This document shows positions 35,073-43,307 of a DNA stretch of 64,000 nucleotides, one piece after another. This stretch comes from a bacterium (GTDB taxonomy: Bacteria > Acidobacteriota > Polarisedimenticolia > Polarisedimenticolales > Polarisedimenticolaceae). Numbering within the stretch: the stretch's first letter is position 1; each line of letters begins with the position of its first letter. The notes beneath the pieces were generated by a model that worked only from the letters and a program-made list of their open reading frames with translations, was not told the origin of the DNA and did not search any database. The translations under genes and the position numbers were made by a program. The stretch spans positions 1 to 64,000 of the forward strand of contig JAAELQ010000067.1 in the NCBI GenBank assembly GCA_024226515.1, in the 5' to 3' direction.

Positions 35073-35230
35073 CTCCACGCAGAATATAGGCCCTCGGAAC
35101 GACTCCCGACCATCGTCGCAACACGGCTGTCACCCGATTGTCGGGGTCTCCGATCGGAGGTTCTACGAATAGCGCGACCGACGATAGAAGTACTGACGGT
35201 TTCGCGATCGATAACTGTCCGGTGGGGCGG

Positions 35231-37414
35231 TCAGTTCCCCGAAGCGCCTCCGCTCGACTCGCGGATTCCGTAGACGTGATTCTGCGTGCGCACGACGAGC
35301 ATGCCGTCCGAGATCGCGGGCGTGCTCATGCACACCCCGTCCATCTCGTTGCGGGCCAGCTCTTCGTACGTCGCTCCGGCACGGGCGACGATGACGTCAC
35401 CTTCTTCCGTCGTGAAGTAGAGCTTCCCGTCCGCGGCGATCGGCGACGCGGTGTAGGTGCCGGCGCCGACACGCTGACGGTAGACGCGCTCGCCGGTCTT
35501 CGCGTCGTAGGCCGTGAGCCTCCCGTCGTTGGCACAGGTATAGAGGTGGCCGCCGTAGGCGATCGGCGTCGGCATGTAGGTACCGCCGCGTGCATGGCTC
35601 CAGGCCACGGCATCGCTGGACGTGGCTTCCTCGGCGAGCGACAGGTCGCCGCTCTGTCCGGGGCGGATCGCGTAGACCGGTTGCACCGGCGGGTAGCCCG
35701 CGGTGACGTAGATCAGCTCGTTGGCGACGATCGGCGTCGCCACCGTGACCTCGGAGTTCGGTCCGAGAGTCCACAGCTCCTTGCCGGTCTTCGGGTCGTA
35801 GCCCCGGATCGTGGTGCCGTTCGTGATCAGCTCGTCGCGATGCTTGCCGCGATGGACCGTCGGCGTGCCCCACGTCGGGATCTCGTCGCGCATCGTCTTC
35901 CAGGCCTGCTTCCCGTTCTTCAGCTTGTAGGCGGCAAGAAACGAGTCCTTGTAGATGTCGGCCTGGACGATCACCAGCCCGTCGTGGATCACCGGCGAGC
36001 TCGCGTGCCCCCACTGGTAGGTCTCGTCGTAGAACCAACCGGCGTCGAGCACGCCGATATCCGTCTCCCACAGCAGCTTGCCCTTCATGTCGTAGGCGAC
36101 GAGCAGCCCGACCGTACCGAACAGGGCCACGACGCGCTTGCCGTCCGTGACCGGGGTCGAGTTGGCCTGGGTGGACTTGAGGTGGCGCTTGGCCCCCGGC
36201 ACCGACTTGCCGGCCGTGCGCTCCCAGACAATCTCGCCGCTGCTTCGGTCGAGGGCGAGCACCTTGAACTCGTGAACGGACAGGTCCTCGACCGAATCGA
36301 CGTCGCCGTAGAGCCCGGTCCGGAACGTGTCGTCCTCCGCCTCGCTGACGGCGGTGGTCACGATCACCCTGTCGCCCCAGATGATCGGACTCGAATTGGC
36401 GAGCCCGGGGACCGGGGTCTTCCACAGGATGTTCTTGCCGCTCGCGACGTCCCACTCCGTGGGCGCCCCCTGCCCGTCTCCGATTCCGGACGCGTTGGTG
36501 CCGCGGAACGAAGGCCACGGTTGCGCGGCGGTGCGCTCGACGGCGGGAAGCGGCGGCAGCGCCTCCTCCTCGGGCTCGGCCTCGGCCGACTCCACGATCC
36601 GCGGGAAGTCGAAGGTCTGGCCGCCCTGGTGAACGGTCGCGGTGGTGATTGACTCTTCCGTCCCGGAGAAGGACAGCTCCACCTGGGAGAACTCGATCGC
36701 CTGGAAGCGAGTCTCGGAGAGCGGACGCATCGTCAACGGGTTCTGGCCGACCACCTGCGCGATCAGCTTGCCTTCTTCCACCCGCACCTGGAGCTCCATC
36801 CCGAGCTGCTCGTTCTGGAACTTGCCGACGTAGCGCCCCAGCACCTCGGCCTCGACCGTGACGGCGTCGCCCTCGGGCTCGGCTTCGATCTCCTCGCCCC
36901 GCGCCGCCTCGAGCATCGCGACGATCTCTTCCGCCGGCTCGTCGGCGTTGCGCGCGGCGGCCAGCGCTGCGGCGATGCCGTCCCGCGTGACGCTCTCGCT
37001 CTTCAGGGTGGCCGCGACCAGGGCCGCGTTGTTCGAGCGAACGCCCGTACTGAGCACGGAGTCGGCGCCGGTCGCGCCCTTGCTCAGCAGCAGCTCGACG
37101 ATCTCCACGTGCTCGTTGAAGGAAGCCCAGAGCACCGGGGTCGCGTTGTAGAACGAGTCGGTGGCGTTGACGTCGGCTCCGCGCTCGAGCAGGAAGCGCA
37201 CGATCTCGACGTGTCCCTTGTCCGCCGCGTAGGACAGCGCGGTCGCGCCGTAGCTGGTCTTGGCGTTGACGTCCGCGCCGGCCTCCACGAGCCGTTCCAC
37301 GGTGGCCCGGTCGCCCGCACGCGCGGCGTCCCGCAGCGCGTGCCCGCCGTCCTCGGCGAGCGCACCGACCGTGAGAATCCAGCAAGACAGGAACCCGACC
37401 AAGATCCGTTGCAT
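35231..37414 (-). CDS. Exported ankyrin-repeat/PQQ-type beta-propeller fusion protein
   Basis: The ATG at 37414 follows GGAGGT by seven bases. The 727-residue protein has a signal peptide (about 1-20) and about three ankyrin repeats (about 24-125, with GADVNAKTSYGATALSYAADKGHVEIVRFLL-type units). An acidic linker and a small beta domain come next (about 190-270, GRYVGKFQNEQLGMEL). A PQQ/quinoprotein-type eight-blade propeller follows (about 300-720, with SSPIIWGDRVIVTTA and blades ending in W or Y). Such propellers act as structural scaffolds (BamB-like) or dehydrogenases; no cofactor ligands can be assigned. The PWPSFRG opening is typical of secreted planctomycete-like PQQ proteins. Joining it to ankyrin repeats is unusual. 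Confidence 0.85.
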   Translation of the reverse strand: MQRILVGFLSCWILTVGALAEDGGHALRDAARAGDRATVERLVEAGADVNAKTSYGATALSYAADKGHVEIVRFLLERGADVNATDSFYNATPVLWASFNEHVEIVELLLSKGATGADSVLSTGVRSNNAALVAATLKSESVTRDGIAAALAAARNADEPAEEIVAMLEAARGEEIEAEPEGDAVTVEAEVLGRYVGKFQNEQLGMELQVRVEEGKLIAQVVGQNPLTMRPLSETRFQAIEFSQVELSFSGTEESITTATVHQGGQTFDFPRIVESAEAEPEEEALPPLPAVERTAAQPWPSFRGTNASGIGDGQGAPTEWDVASGKNILWKTPVPGLANSSPIIWGDRVIVTTAVSEAEDDTFRTGLYGDVDSVEDLSVHEFKVLALDRSSGEIVWERTAGKSVPGAKRHLKSTQANSTPVTDGKRVVALFGTVGLLVAYDMKGKLLWETDIGVLDAGWFYDETYQWGHASSPVIHDGLVIVQADIYKDSFLAAYKLKNGKQAWKTMRDEIPTWGTPTVHRGKHRDELITNGTTIRGYDPKTGKELWTLGPNSEVTVATPIVANELIYVTAGYPPVQPVYAIRPGQSGDLSLAEEATSSDAVAWSHARGGTYMPTPIAYGGHLYTCANDGRLTAYDAKTGERVYRQRVGAGTYTASPIAADGKLYFTTEEGDVIVARAGATYEELARNEMDGVCMSTPAISDGMLVVRTQNHVYGIRESSGGASGN

Positions 37415-37476
37415 GGGCGCACCTCCGACGGGAAGGATACGACAGATGCGCCCGTGCTAGCCTGGGTGACCGAACC

Positions 37477-38403
37477 ATGCAACGTTACTACTCGATAGGC
37501 ACGCCCGGAGAGCCCTGGACCGATACCGAGAAGGCCGCCTGGTTCGAACGCTGCAAGATCCAGCGCAGCTACAAGGACGAGGTGATCCGGAAACTCGATC
37601 GTCTCGGCGCGCCCTTCCAGGTCGAAACCTACGGCGCGCTCGGCATCGATCCACAGCGCTACCCGTTGTTCGCCGTCCAGTGCGAGGCTCCCGTGTGCGG
37701 ACAGCCGTGGGCGCTCGTGACGGGCGGGATCCACGGATACGAGACGAGCGGCGTTCAGGGAGCGCTCGCGTTTCTCGAAACCGTCGCGCCGTCCTATGCC
37801 GACCGCGTCAACTTACTGGTCGTGCCTTGCGTCAGTCCATGGGGTTACGAGGTCATCCATCGCTGGAACCCGTCTGCCATCGACCCCAACCGTTCGTTCG
37901 TTCCGGACAGTCCGGCTGAAGAGTCCGCGGCGCTCATCGGACTGGTCCAAGCGCTGTCCGGCGACTCGGCCGAGTTTCTCGTGCACATCGACCTGCACGA
38001 GACGACCGACAGCGACGAACAGGAGTTCCGTCCGGCCCTGGCCGCTCGAGACGGTAAGCCTTTCGAGCCGGGCCACGTCCCCGATGGCTTCTACACCGTC
38101 GGTGACACGGAGAATCCGCAACCTGATTTCCAGGCGGCCATCATCGCGGGTGTGCAGCAGGTGACACACATTGCCCCCGCCGACGCGAAGGGGCAGATCA
38201 TCGGATCGGATGTCACACAAACGGGTGTCATCAACTATCCGTTGCGGGAGCTCGGTCTCTGCGCCGGCGTCACCGGGGCACGGTTCACCACCACGACCGA
38301 AGTCTATCCCGACAGCGCCGACGTGACGCCGGAGATCTGCAACCAGGCGCAGATCGCGGCCGTCCGGGCCGGTCTCGACCACGCCCTGCGACACGCCGGA
38401 TAG
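37477..38403 (+). CDS. M14-family metallocarboxypeptidase
   Basis: The 308-residue protein has the zinc motif HxxE (H86 and E89 in GGIHGYETSG), histidines in HIDLHETTD (H170, H174) as the third-ligand region, and a catalytic glutamate candidate at 275 in TTTEVYP. It lacks a signal peptide, so it probably trims peptides in the cytoplasm. A TAGCCT -10-like box at 37458-37463 lies only 13 nt upstream of the ATG and no SD is visible, suggesting a leaderless or near-leaderless message. The following gene overlaps its stop codon. Confidence 0.85.
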   Translation: MQRYYSIGTPGEPWTDTEKAAWFERCKIQRSYKDEVIRKLDRLGAPFQVETYGALGIDPQRYPLFAVQCEAPVCGQPWALVTGGIHGYETSGVQGALAFLETVAPSYADRVNLLVVPCVSPWGYEVIHRWNPSAIDPNRSFVPDSPAEESAALIGLVQALSGDSAEFLVHIDLHETTDSDEQEFRPALAARDGKPFEPGHVPDGFYTVGDTENPQPDFQAAIIAGVQQVTHIAPADAKGQIIGSDVTQTGVINYPLRELGLCAGVTGARFTTTTEVYPDSADVTPEICNQAQIAAVRAGLDHALRHAG

Positions 38404-38903
38404 TGGGCAGCTTCACTCGCCTCATTTCTTATCTCGCGGAAAAGCGCGCGGAGTTGTTCCAACTCAGCAATCGTGACGCGCTGCTGGCGAAGGTCGTGGT
38501 CGACATCCATCGCCATCGCGAGGACAAGGTGACGGCAACCGTGCCGCTCTTCTCGCTGCATCAGGTGCACCCGATCGATCGGGGGACGGCCCTTGCGAAG
38601 CTGAACGACCGGGTCGACGCGCTACGTGCGTCCAGGGACGAGCTTCGCGAGGCGCGAGTGCTCGATACCGAGACGCTCATTCGTCACATTCCTTCGATCT
38701 CCGCGATCAAGGTCGTCGAGGCGGCAGACGACGAGACCTACATCGCCTTCGAGGGCAATGGACGCCTGGTCGCGATGCAGGAGGTCTTCGACGAGGCCGA
38801 CGGCATCGAAGTCGAGGTAGAGATCTACCGGTTCGCGCGACCCGACAAGATCCTGCGCCGATTGCGTCGCGTCCAGAGAGCGAATCGGCTGCCGCTGACC
38901 TGA
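38403..38903 (+). CDS. Conserved unknown protein coupled to the carboxypeptidase
   Basis: The GTG start at 38403 overlaps the preceding TAG stop by one base (TAGTG), implying translational coupling. The 166-residue protein is charged, without signal peptide or membrane segment. It has an N-terminal HRHREDKVTATVPLF-like strand and a second half with VVEAADDETYIAFEGNGRLVAMQEVF and a basic C-terminus (RRLRRVQRANR). The latter faintly recalls ParB-like nuclease folds but I do not recognise a family. Its job is presumably tied to the carboxypeptidase. Confidence 0.65.
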   Translation: MGSFTRLISYLAEKRAELFQLSNRDALLAKVVVDIHRHREDKVTATVPLFSLHQVHPIDRGTALAKLNDRVDALRASRDELREARVLDTETLIRHIPSISAIKVVEAADDETYIAFEGNGRLVAMQEVFDEADGIEVEVEIYRFARPDKILRRLRRVQRANRLPLT

Positions 38904-38930
38904 GCCTCCCGCGCGTCGTCGTCAAGCACT

Positions 38931-38969
38931 TTCCTTCGACTGGCTCAGGACGGGCACTCCCCGAAGGAA
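38931..38969. repeat. Intergenic inverted repeat with CTTCGACTGGCTCAGGA core
   Basis: TTCCTTCG (38931-38938) pairs perfectly with CGAAGGAA (38962-38969) around a 23-nt loop that contains ACTGGCTCAGGACGGGC. From memory this resembles a palindromic intergenic repeat seen in many bacterial genomes (REP-like). It also fits a transcription terminator for the gene pair just upstream. Only one copy is present in the window. Confidence 0.4.
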
Positions 38970-39033
38970 ACCAAACGATCCAAGAGCCTCAGGGTCCACG
39001 GGAGTATGCTCGAAACATGGGAATCGGGGTGAG

Positions 39034-39972
39034 GTGATGAAACGGTTCGAGCCCGCCTATCGGAAGCTCGGGATCCTCGAGCTGTGCCGCCGGGCGGACC
39101 ACGCCGTGGCGATGCTGGCCGACTGCAGGACCTGTCCGCGCGCTTGCGGGGTCGATCGGCTCGAGGGTCGCTGGTCCGTCTGCAAGACGGGCCGTCACGC
39201 GGTGGTCGCCAGTCACGGTCCGCATCACGGCGAGGAGGACTGCCTCAGAGGCAGCCGAGGCTCGGGGACGATCTTCTTCGCGCACTGCAACCTGCGCTGC
39301 GTATTCTGCCAGAACTACGACATCAGCCAGGGCGTCAAGGCCGGGCCTGTGGCGCCCGGGGCAACCGGCGACGAGATCGCCGCCATGATGCTCGACCTGC
39401 AACAGCAGGGCTGTCACAACATTAACTTCGTGACGCCCGAGCACGTCGTGCCGCAGGTCCTGGAAGCCGTCGTCGTGGCCGTCGAGCGCGGACTCACACT
39501 GCCGATCGTCTACAACACGAGCGCCTACGACTCGCTGGAGAGCATCGAGCTGCTGGACGGCATCGTCGACATCTACATGCCGGACTTCAAGCTGTGGTCG
39601 CGCAAGGCGAGCAAGACCTACCTGATGGCCGACGACTATCCCGAGACCGCTCGCGCGGCGGTCCGCGCGATGCACGAGCAGGTCGGTCCGCTGGTCGTCG
39701 ACGAGGCGGGCCTGGCGCAGCGCGGCATGCTCATCCGGCACCTAGTGATGCCGGGACTGCTCGACGAGACGCGCGCCATCCTGCGCTGGATCGTCGACGA
39801 GCTGGGGCAGGACACGTACCTCAACCTGATGGGCCAGTACCACCCGGCAGGCAAGGTCGGCGCGGAGCGCTTCCCCGAGATCGGCCGCATGCTGCGTCCC
39901 GCGGAGCTCGATCGGGCGCGCGACGCGGCCCATCGGCTGGGACTTCGACGGCTCGACGAGCGCGGACCCTAG
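39034..39972 (+). CDS. Radical SAM protein of the PflX/AmmeMemoRadiSam-like type
   Basis: The 312-residue protein contains the SAM [4Fe-4S] motif CNLRCVFCQN near residues 88-97 and an additional N-terminal pair CRTCPRACGV that may bind a second cluster. Conserved runs GTIFFAHCNLRC, HNINFVTPEHVVPQ, DIYMPDFK and RHLVMPG match the uncharacterised PflA-homologous family COG1313. These are glycyl-radical-activase homologues, but no glycyl radical enzyme is nearby. Start is GTG 39034 or ATG 39037, both behind GGGGTGAGG. A TATGCT box lies at 39005-39010. Confidence 0.85.
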   Translation: MMKRFEPAYRKLGILELCRRADHAVAMLADCRTCPRACGVDRLEGRWSVCKTGRHAVVASHGPHHGEEDCLRGSRGSGTIFFAHCNLRCVFCQNYDISQGVKAGPVAPGATGDEIAAMMLDLQQQGCHNINFVTPEHVVPQVLEAVVVAVERGLTLPIVYNTSAYDSLESIELLDGIVDIYMPDFKLWSRKASKTYLMADDYPETARAAVRAMHEQVGPLVVDEAGLAQRGMLIRHLVMPGLLDETRAILRWIVDELGQDTYLNLMGQYHPAGKVGAERFPEIGRMLRPAELDRARDAAHRLGLRRLDERGP

Positions 39973-40012
39973 CAGATAGGCGACGGCGACGGCGTCCGGC
40001 CATGCAGGTTGC

Positions 40013-41953
40013 CTACCCGGCTGACAGGTCCCCGGGGGCAGCGCCTAGAAACGGCGGCACCGGGCAACCCAGCGAGTCGGCCACGCCGCGGAACAACTCC
40101 GCTTCTTCAAGCGAGACCTTGCGGTCCTGGCGGATGCACGCCGCGGCGGCCTCGAGCAGCTCGCGCTTGCAGGCGAAGCTGACGGTGTCGAGCACCTCGA
40201 GTGCGGCGTCCAGCGCGGAGAGATCCGCATTGTCCTTGTCGAGCAGGTGCATCTCGGCGATCTCCAGGCACCCGCTGCCCGCGTCGAAGGCCTGTCCGGC
40301 CTGGGCCTCGCCCTCGTTCCCGGCCCATGCGAGCGCGGAGAGGAACGTGCCCACCGGACCGCCCAGCTGCTTCAACGCGTAGTACTGAACCCGGGTCGGT
40401 GCGACGGCGTCGAACTGCGGATCGAGATGGTGCAGCAGAACGCGTTGCAGCACCCACTCGAACAGGTCGATCCGATCGTCGGCCTGCACCAGCGCCGTGA
40501 CGTTGTCGCGGAAGACCGTGTACTGCGCTGGGGACAGCTCGCGCAGCGCGGGGATCGCCAGATCGACCAGCGGCAGCCTCGCGCGCGCGTCCAGCTCCTC
40601 GACCAACGGCAACAACTCGCGGGTCAACGTGGCCACGCCCGGATCGGCGCGGCCGCTGACGCGCTCGAGCTGCACGGCGCGGGCGTCGGCGTCACGGTTG
40701 ATCAGCATGGCGTAGACGACCGCGCGCGCTCCGTAGGGCTCGCGCGCGGCGGCGGCGATCGGCTCGGGCAGCTCGCGGACGACCTCGGCGGCGTAGGCCA
40801 CGTGCTCGGGTGTGGGGTTGCCGACCTGCTCGGTGACCCCCCTGCCCTCGGCTGCGCCCGCCGCCCCGGCTGCACCGGCCAGGATCGCGGCGCCCGTGAC
40901 CAGCTTGCCGACGTCGAACCCGCGTTGCTCGGTCTTGTCGGCGGTGGGCGGCGGCGCGACCAGCTCCAGCGGCGGCGGGTAGTTGCCGTCCCAGCCGGGG
41001 TCGATGCGCCGGATGCGATCCGGCAACGGCGGATGCGTCGAGAACATCGAGCTGAACCCGCTCGCGATGCCCCGGGCGAAGAACATGTGGCTGACCTCGA
41101 CCGCCGCCGGGTTCTCCACCAGCGACTTCGCGGCACCGATGCGCTTCAGCGCGCCGGAGACACCTTGCGGGTCCCGCGTGAACTGCACCGCCGAGGCGTC
41201 GGCCAGGTACTCGCGCTGGCGACTCACTCCGGCCTTGATCAGGTTGCCGAAGAACGTGCCGGCGAAGCCGACGACGGCCAGTCCGGCCCCGATGGCCAGG
41301 ATGGCCGCGCCGCCGCTGTCCTTGCCGCGGCGGCTGTACGCCGCCGTGCGCAGCACGTAGTAACCGATCATCCCGATGACGAGGATGCCGTGGAGGATCC
41401 CGATCAGCCGGATGTTCAGCCGCATGTCGCCGTTGAGGATATGGCTGAACTCGTGGGCCACGACGCCTTGCAGCTCGTCGCGCGAGAGCTGCTCGACACA
41501 GCCCCGCGTGACGCCGATCACCGCGTCGGACGGCGTGTAGCCCGCCGCGAACGCGTTGATCCCGCTCTCCCGCTCCATCAGGTAGACCGGCGGCACCGCC
41601 GTGCCCGAGGCGATCGCCATCTCCTCGACGACGTTCAGGATCTTGCGTTCGAGCGGGTCCTGGCTGTCCTGCAGCAGTCGCCGGCCACCGAGTGATTCCG
41701 CCACCGACGAGCCGCCGCCACGCAGGGCCCCGATCTTGTACAGGCTGCCGAGGACGATCACCCCCGTCGTCGCGACGACGACGACCGCCAGCAGCTCGGG
41801 CTGCCACAGCACGACCCGCTTGGAGGCGTAGCTCAGCGCGAGCACGACCACGAGGTAGACCGACGCGACGATCGACACCGTGGCCAGCGCGAACAGAACC
41901 ACGAGCCGGCCGGTTTGCCGGCGCGCGGAGTCCTGGCTGGCGAAGAAGTCCAC
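40013..41953 (-). CDS. M48-family zinc metalloprotease (HtpX/Ste24-like) with extended C-terminus
   Basis: The GTG at 41953 starts 11 bp after the LemA stop, so the two form an operon. The 646-residue protein has two N-terminal transmembrane helices (about 15-65). The zinc motif HEFSH lies near 167-171, with further helices after it and the third-ligand glutamate in QREYLADASAV near 249. It is about twice the length of HtpX. A cytosolic C-terminal region (about 330-646) ends in an all-helical, TerB-like part. It should degrade or process membrane proteins. Pairing of large M48 proteases with LemA is common. Confidence 0.88.
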   Translation of the reverse strand: MDFFASQDSARRQTGRLVVLFALATVSIVASVYLVVVLALSYASKRVVLWQPELLAVVVVATTGVIVLGSLYKIGALRGGGSSVAESLGGRRLLQDSQDPLERKILNVVEEMAIASGTAVPPVYLMERESGINAFAAGYTPSDAVIGVTRGCVEQLSRDELQGVVAHEFSHILNGDMRLNIRLIGILHGILVIGMIGYYVLRTAAYSRRGKDSGGAAILAIGAGLAVVGFAGTFFGNLIKAGVSRQREYLADASAVQFTRDPQGVSGALKRIGAAKSLVENPAAVEVSHMFFARGIASGFSSMFSTHPPLPDRIRRIDPGWDGNYPPPLELVAPPPTADKTEQRGFDVGKLVTGAAILAGAAGAAGAAEGRGVTEQVGNPTPEHVAYAAEVVRELPEPIAAAAREPYGARAVVYAMLINRDADARAVQLERVSGRADPGVATLTRELLPLVEELDARARLPLVDLAIPALRELSPAQYTVFRDNVTALVQADDRIDLFEWVLQRVLLHHLDPQFDAVAPTRVQYYALKQLGGPVGTFLSALAWAGNEGEAQAGQAFDAGSGCLEIAEMHLLDKDNADLSALDAALEVLDTVSFACKRELLEAAAACIRQDRKVSLEEAELFRGVADSLGCPVPPFLGAAPGDLSAG

Positions 41954-41963
41954 CGCCGAAGGC

Positions 41964-42566
41964 CTAGAACGACACCTTCGGGGCCTCCTGGATCTGCTCG
42001 CTGTCGGCAAACTCGAGCAGGCTCGCGTCCTCGCCGTGACCGACCATTCCGGCGATGAACACCGGCGGGAACGTCTGCTTGTACGTGTTGTACGCCGTGA
42101 CCGCGTCGTTGAACGCCTGCCGCGAGAACGCGACCTTGTTCTCCGTCGAGGTCAGCTCCTCGCTGAGCTGCATCATGTTCTGGTTGGCCTTGAGGTCGGG
42201 GTACTGCTCGACGACCACGGACAGTCGCCCGAGAGCCCCGGACAGCGCGCCCTCGGCGCCGGCAAGCTGCTTCATCGCCTCGGCGCCGCCCGGAGCGGCG
42301 CTCGCGGCGTTCAGCCCGGCCAGCGCCTGATTGCGTGCCGCGATCACGGCCTCGAGCGTCTCGCGCTCGTGGGACATGTAACCCTTGACCGTTTCGATCA
42401 GATTGGGGATCAGGTCGTAGCGTCGCTTGAGCTGAACCTCGATCTGCGCGAACGCGTTCTCGAACCGATTCTTCAGTGTGACCAGTTTGTTGTAGATTCC
42501 GACCACGAACATCACCAACAGGAGGAGCGCTCCTCCCATTGCGATCAGGATGATCCAACCCGCCAT
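41964..42566 (-). CDS. lemA: LemA family protein
   Basis: The 200-residue protein has one N-terminal transmembrane helix (about 4-24) and the LemA signature: VTLKNRFENAFAQIEVQLKRRYDLIPNLIETVKGYMSHE (given only as family pattern; key residues R34, R48, D51, L52, P54 and N55). Helical coils follow, ending with AYNTYKQTFP. LemA is a surface- or periplasm-exposed helical protein that partners with M48 or PspC-like systems. The ATG at 42566 follows GGAGG by eight bases. A TATGAT -10 box for the operon lies at 42597-42602 on the minus strand. Confidence 0.92.
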   Translation of the reverse strand: MAGWIILIAMGGALLLLVMFVVGIYNKLVTLKNRFENAFAQIEVQLKRRYDLIPNLIETVKGYMSHERETLEAVIAARNQALAGLNAASAAPGGAEAMKQLAGAEGALSGALGRLSVVVEQYPDLKANQNMMQLSEELTSTENKVAFSRQAFNDAVTAYNTYKQTFPPVFIAGMVGHGEDASLLEFADSEQIQEAPKVSF

Positions 42567-42740
42567 AGTGGTAGCCTCCGTTTAGTCTGCGGCCTCATCA
42601 TAGTAACGGATTGCAGGCGCGCGGGTTCTGGGCCCGCGCGGGGCGGATACCGCGCGATCGCCACAGCGGAGGATCTCGGCCGGCCGTTCCGGCTTAGACT
42701 CGTGGCAACCGTTCCCGGGGGAGACGAGGAGGGCTTCGGC

Positions 42741-43127
42741 ATGAAGAATCCTACCCTGACCAGTGGGCTCCTGTTGATCCTGGTTTCCGTCGCGTGCAGC
42801 TCGTCGTCCGACGTGATCGTCCCGAGCGTCGAGGATGTCTTCCCGGACGGCGAGACCGTCCGGCTGTCCAGGGCGCCGGTTCAGTGCGGCGGCAATCCCT
42901 GGCAGCGGGAGAACAAGACGATCGAGGAGTACTTCCGAGACCTGGGCGTGACGCTCCTGGAGCTCCGGCTCGTGCAGCACGAGGCTCGCGTGTGCATGGC
43001 GTGTAGCTGCCCGAACGGCGAGCGACTCGACGTCCTCGTGTTCGAGGAATCCGTGGCGCTGATGCTCGAGCTGGGGTTCGTCCGCCACGACGACTGGCCC
43101 TATGACTGGGGCGCGCCGGGCTCCTGA
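42741..43127 (+). CDS. Small Cys-containing lipoprotein
   Basis: The ATG at 42741 follows GAGGAGGG. The first 19 residues form a lipoprotein signal with lipobox LVSVAC (lipidated Cys at 19), followed by a serine-rich tether (SSSSD). The mature 110-residue domain has cysteines in VQCGGN and CMACSCPNGERL and a C-terminal DDWPYDWG. No family is recognised. A TAGACT -10-like box lies at 42695-42700. It lies 180 bp upstream of the 2H/radical-SAM operon on the same strand but with its own promoter signals. Confidence 0.75.
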   Translation: MKNPTLTSGLLLILVSVACSSSSDVIVPSVEDVFPDGETVRLSRAPVQCGGNPWQRENKTIEEYFRDLGVTLLELRLVQHEARVCMACSCPNGERLDVLVFEESVALMLELGFVRHDDWPYDWGAPGS

Positions 43128-43307
43128 CGCACACGGCCTCACGAGTCGTCTCCTGTGGGTTCCGTCGCCTGATTGCAACCCGTCTAGATCCAATTCCGCC
43201 AACCGCACACCGGGCACGTCGGTTTCCGAACGTCGATTCCTGCCGTTGTATGATTCCAACGGACTCCGTCATCCACATGGCTTCTCCGCGCCGAGGAATC
43301 GAAACCA

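Noticed and set aside
43128..43307. Precursor-peptide gene for the radical SAM enzyme
   Set aside because: No short frame with an SD and a leader-like composition was found in this gap or inside the operon.
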